Assembly: GCA_021785115.1 (NCBI GenBank) | Contig: JAJYGO010000078.1 | Location: 1 to 20,299, forward strand | Direction: 5' to 3' | Length of the DNA: 20,299 nucleotides | Source of the DNA: Chloroflexota bacterium | Lineage (GTDB): Bacteria; Chloroflexota; Limnocylindria; Limnocylindrales; CSP1-4 | Shown here: positions 14,195-20,299 of the stretch, piece by piece | How the letters are laid out: every line of letters starts with the position of its first letter | Numbering within the stretch: position 1 is the stretch's first letter | Program-made: the position numbers and the translations under genes | The notes under the pieces: generated by a model | Databases searched by the model: none | What the model was told of the DNA's origin: nothing | The model's input: only the letters and a program-made list of their open reading frames with translations

Positions 14195-15751
14195 TCAGTC
14201 CGTGCAGCGAAGCCCCGCGGCCGGCACGGTGCGGTCCAGCAGGTACCCGTCGACCGCGTTGCGCACACACGCGCTGACGAGGTAGCCCGTGTGCCCTTCG
14301 CCCACCCGGGTGACCAGCACGGCGGACGTGAGCTGCCGGGCCACGGATTCGGCCCAGGCGTACGGCGTGGCGGGGTCGCCCGTCGAGCCCACCAGCACGA
14401 TCGGCGGCGCGCCGGGCGCGCTCACCGGCGCCGGGACCCGCTCGGGCGGCGTGGGCCAGTACGCGCACTCGACGTCGTTGAAGGCGAGGAGCCGGCCCAC
14501 GCGGGGCGCCACCCGGGTGAAGCTCGTGGCCATGGCGCTGTAGGCGGCCGGGTCGCGCGGGGCCGGCCAGTCCAGGCAGGTGACCGCGTCGTACGCGTCG
14601 ACCAGGTTCGAGTAGGAGCCGTCCGGGTTGCGCCCCCGGAGCGGATCGCCCAGGAGAAGCAGCAGGCTCCCGTCCCCGTCGCGGGCCATCGCGAGCGCGT
14701 CCGCCAGGACGGGCCAGGCAGCCTGCACGTAGAGCGACTGGGTCACCGCCTGCCACGCCTGGGTGGGGCCCACCGGCTCCCGGTCGCCGAGTCGCGTGGT
14801 GGGCACGGGATGCCGGTCGATTTCTCGCATCAGCGCGTCGAAGGCGGCAGCGGCGTGGCCGCCTGAGTGGAAGGGGCAGGAGGTGTCCGCCGAGCACTGG
14901 GCGAGGAAGCGGTCCAGGGCGCCCTCGAAGGCGACGGCCTGGTCACGGCGGAACGTCTCGAGACCCAGGCTCGGGTCGACCACGCCGTCCAGCACCATCG
15001 CCCGCACATGGGCCGGGAAGAGCGAGGCGTAGTCCTCGCCGATCATCGAGCCGTACGAGAAGCCGACGTAGGTGAGTTGCGCATCCCCCAGCGCCGCCCG
15101 GATCTGGTCCAGGTCGCGGGCGACGTCCTCGGTCGAGAGATGGGGCAGGAGGGCCGCGTTGCGCTCCCCGCACTGCTCGGCGAAAGCCCGGGAGCCGTCG
15201 AGCAGGTTCGTCAGCTCGGCGGGCGTGTCGGCGGTGGCGTCCTCGGGGATGAAGTGGTCCAGGTTCTCCTCGCAGCGGATGGGGGTGCTGGCGCCCACGC
15301 CCCGCGGGTCGAACCCCACGATGTCGAACCGGGCGCGCAGTGCGGCTGGGAAGACCGACGCGGCTCCCTGCCGCACGAAATCGACGCCGCTCTCGCCGGG
15401 ACCGCCGGGGTTCACCACCAGGGAGCCGATCCGCTCCGCCGGGTCCGTGGCGGGCAGGCGGATGAGCGAGAGCCGCACCGTCGGCCCGGTCGGCGCCGCG
15501 TAGTCGAGCGGCACGTCCACGATCCCGCACTGGAACCCGCCGCCGCAGTCGCTCCACGCGATGGGCCCCTGCGGTGCCAGGGTGGGGGCGGGGGAGGGTG
15601 TCGGGGCCGGCGAGGCGACCGCCGAGGGGACGGCCGGCACGAGGGGCGTCGGGGTCGGCACGGCAGAGGCCCCGCACGCGCCGGCGACCAGGGCAAGGGT
15701 GATGGCCAGCGTGATGACGACCGGACGGGCGGTCCGGCTGTGGCGGCCCAT
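14195..15751 (-). CDS. Secreted alpha/beta-hydrolase lipoprotein, TAP/SlpD-like peptidase family
   Basis: This 518-residue exported serine hydrolase is related to Streptomyces tripeptidyl aminopeptidases. The N-terminus has a hydrophobic signal (11-24) and a lipobox-like AGAC with C26, so it is probably a lipoprotein. A Pro/Ala/Thr-rich linker covers about 31-60. The catalytic domain has the oxyanion loop NPGGPGESG (114-122), FDPRGVGAS, nucleophile S232 in VGFSYGSMIGEDYA, aspartate D459 in VGSTGDPATPY and histidine H487 in GEGHTGY. The last 100 residues match the TAP-like C-terminal domain. Paired cysteines (for example C69/C75, C286/C292) suggest disulfides. The ATG at 15751 is chosen because the signal peptide starts there and a TACAGT box ends six bases upstream, consistent with a leaderless message. 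It converges with moaA. Confidence 0.9.
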   Translation of the reverse strand: MGRHSRTARPVVITLAITLALVAGACGASAVPTPTPLVPAVPSAVASPAPTPSPAPTLAPQGPIAWSDCGGGFQCGIVDVPLDYAAPTGPTVRLSLIRLPATDPAERIGSLVVNPGGPGESGVDFVRQGAASVFPAALRARFDIVGFDPRGVGASTPIRCEENLDHFIPEDATADTPAELTNLLDGSRAFAEQCGERNAALLPHLSTEDVARDLDQIRAALGDAQLTYVGFSYGSMIGEDYASLFPAHVRAMVLDGVVDPSLGLETFRRDQAVAFEGALDRFLAQCSADTSCPFHSGGHAAAAFDALMREIDRHPVPTTRLGDREPVGPTQAWQAVTQSLYVQAAWPVLADALAMARDGDGSLLLLLGDPLRGRNPDGSYSNLVDAYDAVTCLDWPAPRDPAAYSAMATSFTRVAPRVGRLLAFNDVECAYWPTPPERVPAPVSAPGAPPIVLVGSTGDPATPYAWAESVARQLTSAVLVTRVGEGHTGYLVSACVRNAVDGYLLDRTVPAAGLRCTD

Positions 15752-15757
15752 CGGAGG

Positions 15758-15763
15758 ACTGTA
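15758..15763 (-). promoter_or_regulatory. Candidate -10 box of a leaderless transcript for the hydrolase
   Basis: TACAGT on the minus strand fits TAnnnT and is separated from the ATG at 15751 by six bases. The bases between hold no Shine-Dalgarno sequence, so transcription and translation may begin together. No -35 match. Confidence 0.45.
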
Positions 15764-15968
15764 CGGGATCGGCCGGCGCACGGCCATCCCCGGCGAGACG
15801 CGCGCAACGGGCGTGCGGGCACGGCGCGGGTGGCGCAGGATCGTGACCGCGCGGAGGCGGCCCGGAGCGGCGCACGACCGGGGTCGCCGGGGGCCGGAGG
15901 CGGCCGCCGTGCGCGGCGTGGCCGGGTCCCCGGCCCCTGGGAGTGGCCGGACCGACTGGAGGGGAGCG

Positions 15969-17042
15969 ATGACACCGGCGGCCTTCGCGATCGTGGGCAC
16001 GGGCTGGCGCAGCCGCTTCTACCTGCGGGTCGCCCGCGCGCTGCCCGAACGCTTCCGCGTGACGGGCATCTTCACGCGCGACCCGGCGCGGCGAACCCTG
16101 GAGCCCGAGTGGTCGGCGCCGACCCGCGGGAGCCTGGACGAGCTGCTCGCCGACCGGCCGTCGTTCGTGGTCGTGTCGGTCCCCTGGTCGGTCACCCCGG
16201 GGCTGCTCCGCGAGCTCGCCGATCGCCGCATGCCGGTCCTCGCGGAGACGCCGCCGGCCCCCGACCTCGACGGCCTGGAGGCGCTCGGCGACCTCTTCCG
16301 CCGCGACGCGCCCATCCAGGTCGCGGAGCAGTACCAGTTCCAGCCCATGCTCGCGGCGCAGCTCTCGCTCGTCGCCTCTGGACGGCTGGGGAGCGTGAGC
16401 GAGGTACAGGAGTCGGTCGCCCACGCCTACCACGGCATCGACCTGCTGCGTCGCTTCCTGGGCACGGGGCTGGGACCCGCGACGATCACCGCCCGCCGGT
16501 TCCGCTCGCCGATCGTGGCGGGACCGGACCGGAGCGGGCCGCCCGTCCACGAGGTGGTGGCGACGACCGAGCAGACGCTGGCGTGGCTGGACTTCGACGG
16601 GCGCCTGGGCGTCCACGACTTCGTGGACGACCAGTACTTCTCGTGGATCCGCGGCCGTCGCCTGCTGGTCCGGGGCGAGCGGGGCGAGATCGACGGCTCC
16701 ACCGTGCGGCTCCTGCTCGACGCGCGCACCCCGGTCGAGATGGAGCTGGTGCGCCGGGACACCGGCCGGGGCGGCAACCTGGAGGGGCTGCACCACGTCG
16801 GGGTCACGATGGGTGCCGAGTGGCTGTACCGGAACCCGTTCGTCCCGGCACGCCTGACCGACGACGAGATCGCGGTCGCCACCTGCCTGGACCGGATGGT
16901 CGCCTACGTCGGCGGCGGCGAGGGTTTCTGCAGCCTGGCGGAGGGCGCCCACGATCACTACCTGGCACTGATGGTCGCGCAGGCGGCCGACGGGCCTGGC
17001 ACGGTGAACGCGCCAGGCCTTTCCTGGATCCGCAGGACCTGA
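15969..17042 (+). CDS. Gfo/Idh/MocA-family oxidoreductase-like protein (ETP in place of EKP)
   Basis: This 357-residue protein has a Rossmann nucleotide-binding N-terminus (FAIVGTGWRSRFYL, GTG at 10-12). It continues as in sugar and inositol dehydrogenases, with VVVSVPWSVTPGL in the first domain. The second domain follows from about residue 125. Normally an EKP triad supplies a lysine near the nicotinamide; here the segment is LAETPPAPD (E93-T94-P95), so that lysine is absent. AYHGIDLLRRFLG (153-165) matches the conserved H..D..R region. The substrate is unknown. ATG at 15969 with GGAGGGG just upstream; the open frame further upstream is shadow. It is divergent from the hydrolase, with a 217-base gap in which I see no clear promoter. 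Confidence 0.82.
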   Translation: MTPAAFAIVGTGWRSRFYLRVARALPERFRVTGIFTRDPARRTLEPEWSAPTRGSLDELLADRPSFVVVSVPWSVTPGLLRELADRRMPVLAETPPAPDLDGLEALGDLFRRDAPIQVAEQYQFQPMLAAQLSLVASGRLGSVSEVQESVAHAYHGIDLLRRFLGTGLGPATITARRFRSPIVAGPDRSGPPVHEVVATTEQTLAWLDFDGRLGVHDFVDDQYFSWIRGRRLLVRGERGEIDGSTVRLLLDARTPVEMELVRRDTGRGGNLEGLHHVGVTMGAEWLYRNPFVPARLTDDEIAVATCLDRMVAYVGGGEGFCSLAEGAHDHYLALMVAQAADGPGTVNAPGLSWIRRT

Positions 17043-17074
17043 GCAGGGACGCGACCTGCGGGGCCCGAGGTCAG

Positions 17075-17126
17075 GGTCCGAGGCCGGCGCCCGAGGCCGG
17101 GGTCCGAGGCCGGCGCCCGAGGCCGG
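17075..17126 (+). repeat. Perfect 26-bp tandem duplication built of 13-bp half units
   Basis: GGTCCGAGGCCGGCGCCCGA followed by GGCCGG occupies 17075-17100 and is repeated exactly at 17101-17126. Each unit is itself two similar 13-mers ending in CCGAGGCCGG. It lies in the 163-base gap between the oxidoreductase and the aldehyde dehydrogenase-like gene. Confidence 0.95.
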
Positions 17127-17146
17127 GGCCTCCCGGCCCCCTGTCG

Positions 17147-17152
17147 TACCAT
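17147..17152 (+). promoter_or_regulatory. Candidate -10 box for the aldehyde dehydrogenase-like gene
   Basis: TACCAT, the same hexamer as the moaA -10 box, would start a transcript near 17159 with a leader of about 47 bases. No -35 match; the tandem repeat occupies that side. Confidence 0.4.
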
Positions 17153-17205
17153 TCACGCTCCGGAATCCGCCGCAGTTCGCCGCCCTCGTCCGTCCTGGAG
17201 GCCAG

Positions 17206-18993
17206 GTGTCCCCGATGTCCCCCGAGACCGCCGTCCACGAGGGTGATGCCCGGCACGGTCCGGACACGCGTCCGATCGCCGGAGCGGTCGACGCACGCTC
17301 GCATCTCGACGCCGCGGTGGCCGAGGTGCGTGCCCGGCGGGACGCATGGGTGGCCACGCCGGTCCCGGAGCGGCTCCGCCTGCTGGAGCAGCTCGTGCGG
17401 GACGTGGCATCGGTCGCCGACGAGTGGGTCGCGGCCTGTGTCGCGGCCGAGGGCCTGGACCCCACGCGTCCCGAGGCGGGCGAGGAGGCGCTGGTCGGGC
17501 CGTACTTCGTGATCCGGAACCTGCGGCTGCTCCAGCGCTCGCTGGCGGACATTGCCCGGTTCGGGCGGCCTCGCATCCCGGGACGGATCGTCACCCGTGC
17601 GGACGGTCGCGTCACCGCCGGCGTCTTTCCCGGGACGGTGCTGGACCGGCTCCTCTATCCCGGGATCCGCGCCGAGGTCTGGATGGCGCCGGGGGTCACC
17701 GAGGCCGGCCTGCCGGCGACGCAGGCGCGCGCGTACCGGGACCCGCATCCCGGGCGGGTCTGCGTGGTGCTGGGCGGCGGGAACGTCTCGTCGATCGCAC
17801 CGATGGACGTCCTCTACAAGCTGTTCGTCGAGGACGAGGTCGTCGTGCTGAAGACGCACCCGGTCAATGCGTACCTCGCCCCGATCCTGGAGCGCGGGTT
17901 CCGGGCGCTCGTGGATGCCGGCGTCCTGCGGATCGTGCGGGGCGGGGCCGGGGAGGGCGCCTACCTGTGCCAGCACCCGGACGTGGACGAGATCCACGTC
18001 ACCGGCTCGGATCGCACGTACGAGGCGATCGTCTTCGGGCCCGGGGAGGATGGCCGCGCCCGTCGGGACCGCGGGGAGCGGGTCATCGCGAAGCGTGTCA
18101 CCGCCGAGCTCGGCAACGTGAGCCCCGTCATCGTGGTGCCCGGGCGCTGGAGCGGCGCCGACCTGGAGCGGCAGGCCGAGAACGTGGCCACCATGCTCAC
18201 CAACAACGCCGGTTTCAACTGCAACGCGGCGCGCGTCCTGGTCACCAGCCGGGACTGGGCGCAGCGCGACGCGTTCCTGCGGGCCGTGGGTCGCCACCTG
18301 GACCGGATCCGGCCCCGCCTCGCCTGGTACCCGGGCGCGCCGGAGCGGTACGACACGTTCATCCGGTGGCACCCGGACGCCCGGCTGTCGGGCCTCCGCG
18401 AGCGGGGCCCGGCGGGCGAGCGGCTGCCCTGGGCGCTCATCGCGGGCGTCGACGCGGACGACACCGACGACGTCTGCTTCACGAGCGAGGCCTTCTGCGG
18501 GGTGTTCGCCGAGACGGCGCTGCCGGCTCCCGACGCCGCGACGTTCCTGGACCGCGCGGTGGCGTTCGCGAACGGCACACTCTGGGGCACCCTCAACGCG
18601 ACGATCCTGGTGGACCCGGCCACCGGGCGCGAGCCGGGTGTGGCGGCGGCACTCGACCGGGCGGTGGAGGCGCTCCGCTACGGCACGGTGGCGATCAACG
18701 GGTGGGCGGCCCTGGGCTACGGCCTTGTGGTCACGCCATGGGGCGCGTACCCGGGCGCCGACCCGTCGGACATCCAGTCCGGGGTCGGCTTCGTCCACGA
18801 CACGCTGATGCTCTCGCGGGCCGAGAAGACCGTGCTCCGCGCGCCCTTCCGTCCGATCCCCAAACCGGTCTGGTTCGCCGGCCACCGGACCACGCACCGG
18901 CTGGCCCCCCGGCTGGCCCGGTTCGAGGCTGCCGGCGGCATGGCGGCGCTGGCGATGCTGCCCCCGATCCTGGCGCTCGCGCTGCTGGGCTGA
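17206..18993 (+). CDS. Aldehyde dehydrogenase-like protein with hydrophobic C-terminal tail
   Basis: This 595-residue protein has the aldehyde dehydrogenase superfamily fold, which oxidises aldehydes to acids (or acyl-CoA) with NAD(P). The catalytic cysteine is C339 in NNAGFNCNAARVLV. A general-base glutamate is present as E301 in TAELGNVSPVIV. Nucleotide-site words are VVVLKTHP (K216) and HVTGSDRTYEAI. The protein is about 100 residues longer than classical members, with an extended N-terminus, VVTPWGAYPGADP near 520, and a final stretch (about 578-595, GMAALAMLPPILALALLG) hydrophobic enough to touch or span a membrane. The GTG at 17206 has GGAGG four bases upstream; ATG 17215 is possible. 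The physiological aldehyde is not evident. Confidence 0.85.
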   Translation: MSPMSPETAVHEGDARHGPDTRPIAGAVDARSHLDAAVAEVRARRDAWVATPVPERLRLLEQLVRDVASVADEWVAACVAAEGLDPTRPEAGEEALVGPYFVIRNLRLLQRSLADIARFGRPRIPGRIVTRADGRVTAGVFPGTVLDRLLYPGIRAEVWMAPGVTEAGLPATQARAYRDPHPGRVCVVLGGGNVSSIAPMDVLYKLFVEDEVVVLKTHPVNAYLAPILERGFRALVDAGVLRIVRGGAGEGAYLCQHPDVDEIHVTGSDRTYEAIVFGPGEDGRARRDRGERVIAKRVTAELGNVSPVIVVPGRWSGADLERQAENVATMLTNNAGFNCNAARVLVTSRDWAQRDAFLRAVGRHLDRIRPRLAWYPGAPERYDTFIRWHPDARLSGLRERGPAGERLPWALIAGVDADDTDDVCFTSEAFCGVFAETALPAPDAATFLDRAVAFANGTLWGTLNATILVDPATGREPGVAAALDRAVEALRYGTVAINGWAALGYGLVVTPWGAYPGADPSDIQSGVGFVHDTLMLSRAEKTVLRAPFRPIPKPVWFAGHRTTHRLAPRLARFEAAGGMAALAMLPPILALALLG

Positions 18994-19106
18994 CCCGCCG
19001 TGGCCCGACGCGGCACGGCAGAAGCGAGGGGCGGGGGACGATGCGCGGCAGCGATCAGGGTGCTGCGGAACGGCGTGGTGGTGTCGCGGCCGGTATGGCG
19101 GGGCGC

Positions 19107-19135
19107 TACGATGGCCCCGCCGGCGCGAGCCGGCG
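19107..19135 (+). promoter_or_regulatory. Candidate -10 box followed by a GNRA-capped hairpin at the mRNA 5' end
   Basis: TACGAT (19107-19112) fits TAnnnT. The predicted start near 19119 is within a perfect 7-bp stem CGCCGGC/GCCGGCG (19118-19124 and 19129-19135) closed by a GCGA tetraloop. The zinc-ribbon gene starts 30 bases later. Confidence 0.4.
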
Positions 19136-19165
19136 AGGGAGGACAGCGCGGAATCGGAGGTCGGC

Positions 19166-19786
19166 ATGCCCGGGTTCACGCCCTTCACGTCGAACTACTC
19201 GGACCTCTCCGACGCGAACGGGTACCAGTTCGAGTTCCGCTGCGACGTCTGCGGGAGCGGCTATCGCAGCGAGTTCATCCGGTCCCAGCTCGGCACGGCA
19301 GGGACGATCCTGTCCGGCGCGTCGGGCATCCTCGGAGGCCTGTGGGGCGCCAGCCGCGCGGCCGACACGGCCCGCGACGTCGTCGACCGGGGCGCTCGCG
19401 ACGATGCCCTGAAGAAGGCCTCGAACGAGGTCATGAAGCTGTTCACGCGGTGCCCGCGCTGCAGCAAGTGGGTCGATGAGACCTGCTGGAACGACCAGCG
19501 CAACCTGTGCGTGGGCTGCGCACCCAAGCTGGCGGGCGAGATGGAGGCGGAACGGGCCGCCGTCGAGCGCGACCAGATGCGCGAGGCGATGCGGGCGGAG
19601 ACCATCTTCTCCGGCGACACCAGTGCACGGCAGACGGTCTGCCCGGGCTGCGGCCGGCCGGTCGGGTCGGAGAAGTTCTGCGCGAACTGCGGCACGCCGC
19701 TCGGGACCGCGCACTGCACACAGTGCGGCGCGGAGCTCGCAACGGGGGCGCGCTTCTGCGGCAACTGCGGCGCGAAGGTCGGCTGA
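19166..19786 (+). CDS. Multi-zinc-ribbon protein
   Basis: This 206-residue protein of unknown function contains seven CxxC pairs plus a lone cysteine. The N-terminal part has FRCDVCGSGYRSEF (C26, C29), a Gly/Ala-rich stretch (43-65) hydrophobic enough to contact membrane, then RCPRCSKWVDETCWNDQRNL (C96, C99, C107) and CVGC (C115, C118). A charged helix (121-148) links it to a C-terminal double zinc ribbon: CPGCGRPVGSEKFCANCG (C159, C162, C172, C175) and CTQCGAELATGARFCGNCG (C184, C187, C198, C201). ATG at 19166 has GGAGG five bases upstream. It converges with another zinc-ribbon gene whose last ribbon is almost the same. Possible roles are as a protein-protein or nucleic-acid binding adaptor; none can be assigned. 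Confidence 0.82.
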   Translation: MPGFTPFTSNYSDLSDANGYQFEFRCDVCGSGYRSEFIRSQLGTAGTILSGASGILGGLWGASRAADTARDVVDRGARDDALKKASNEVMKLFTRCPRCSKWVDETCWNDQRNLCVGCAPKLAGEMEAERAAVERDQMREAMRAETIFSGDTSARQTVCPGCGRPVGSEKFCANCGTPLGTAHCTQCGAELATGARFCGNCGAKVG

Positions 19787-19880
19787 CCGACCCTGCCGCC
19801 CGGCCCGGCGCCGCCGGCGGGTGGGTCATGGCCGCGACGTCGCAGCGCCGGGTCGTCGCAGCGCCGTCACACCGCCGGCG

Positions 19881-20264
19881 TCAGCCCACCAGGGCTCCGC
19901 AATCCAGGCAGAACCGGGCCCCCGGGGGCAGCGCGGAGCCGCATGACGCGCACCGGCTCGCGCCGGCGACCGCGGGTGTGGCGGGCGTGGTGCCCCCCGC
20001 CGACGACGCCGGCCCCGCCGCGGGCACGGGTCCAGGTGCCGCTGCGTCAGCGGAGCGCGGTCCCGCCGTCGACGCCGTCTCACCGGCCCGGAGGCTGCGG
20101 CCGCACCTGGGGCAGACCACCCACGCCGGATCCTCGATCACGGCCCGGCAGTCGGGGCAGCGTCCGGGCGCGAATGGGTCGGACGTGCCGCAGTAGGGGC
20201 ACGCGGCGACGTCGCGCGTGATGAACTGCCCGCAGTGCGGGCACGGGTGCTTGTACTGCGGCAT
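19881..20264 (-). CDS. Triple zinc-ribbon protein
   Basis: This 127-residue cytoplasmic protein has twelve cysteines in six CxxC pairs, making three zinc ribbons: C8/C11 with C22/C25, C36/C39 with C51/C54, and C105/C108 with C119/C122. A Pro/Ala/Gly-rich linker (about 60-103) separates the last ribbon, CASCGSALPPGARFCLDCG. ATG at 20264 is chosen because GGGAGGACGCGG directly precedes it on this strand; the frame extends to 20285 without such a site. The function is unknown. It may be the ancestor or a paralogous partner of the neighbouring convergent zinc-ribbon protein. Confidence 0.8.
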   Translation of the reverse strand: MPQYKHPCPHCGQFITRDVAACPYCGTSDPFAPGRCPDCRAVIEDPAWVVCPRCGRSLRAGETASTAGPRSADAAAPGPVPAAGPASSAGGTTPATPAVAGASRCASCGSALPPGARFCLDCGALVG

Positions 20265-20299
20265 CCGCGTCCTCCCTCTCGCCACGTACCGTTCCCTGT

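Noticed and set aside
14177..14197. GC palindrome between moaA and the hydrolase as a terminator
   Set aside because: GCCGCCGGCGGC has no loop room and no U-tract, so termination is not supported.
14867..17512. Long plus-strand open frame spanning hydrolase and oxidoreductase
   Set aside because: It is antisense or out of frame to both genes, with low-complexity Arg/Gly/Ala composition and no start signal.
14943..17615. Very long open frame on the minus strand, about 890 codons
   Set aside because: It crosses the hydrolase, the oxidoreductase and the ALDH-like genes in other frames; composition is Arg/Pro/Gly-rich with no domain. It is a GC-driven shadow.
17071..19188. Long minus-strand open frame opposite the ALDH-like gene
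   Set aside because: It is antisense to a gene with clear catalytic motifs and has no recognisable domain.

Overview
The window is very GC-rich bacterial chromosomal DNA with tightly packed metabolic genes. The gene families (a SigA-type sigma factor end, an XRE regulator fused to a nuclease-like domain, a MoaA of the type with an [10 protein letters not shown] stretch, CoxI-type XdhC, several zinc-ribbon proteins) and the TAnnnT-type -10 boxes, some close enough to start codons to suggest leaderless mRNAs, fit a high-GC Chloroflexota lineage. A high-GC actinobacterium cannot be excluded from sequence alone. I see no phage, transposon, CRISPR, tRNA or rRNA.

Layout. 1-1022: the 3' end of the primary sigma factor gene, then a PAS-like ORF whose first half is a degenerate tandem repeat. 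1147-2204: a small three-helix membrane protein and, convergent to it, an XRE-type regulator. 2205-3094: an 890-base gene-free stretch with four unrelated short tandem duplications. 3095-8721: a sugar-uptake and galactose module. The minus strand carries a Tat-exported lipoprotein binding protein and two permeases. Divergent from it are a DeoR-family regulator and galT, overlapping by four bases. A pair of 10-bp inverted sites lies over the two divergent promoters. 8836-10629: an isoprenylcysteine-methyltransferase-like membrane enzyme, convergent with a MalK/UgpC/MsmX-type ATPase that probably powers the importer. 10774-14159: a GlsB/YeaQ-type membrane protein, then xdhC/coxI, mocA-like and moaA, a molybdenum-cofactor block. 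moaA has its own promoter and a leader of about 200 nt that can fold in mutually exclusive ways. 14195-18993: a secreted lipoprotein alpha/beta hydrolase (TAP type), a Gfo/Idh/MocA-type oxidoreductase with an ETP in place of the EKP motif, and an aldehyde-dehydrogenase-like protein with a hydrophobic C-terminal tail. 19166-20264: two convergent zinc-ribbon genes with nearly the same C-terminal ribbon.

How the genes may work together. The binding protein, two permeases and the distal ATPase make a complete type-I carbohydrate importer. With galT and a DeoR repressor next to it, a galactoside is the best substrate guess. XdhC, the MocA-like transferase and MoaA serve synthesis, maturation and insertion of molybdenum cofactor for hydroxylases encoded elsewhere. 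The most interesting untested signals are the moaA leader, the paired operator-like sites at 6471-6583, and the recurrent but sequence-unrelated tandem duplications in non-coding gaps.
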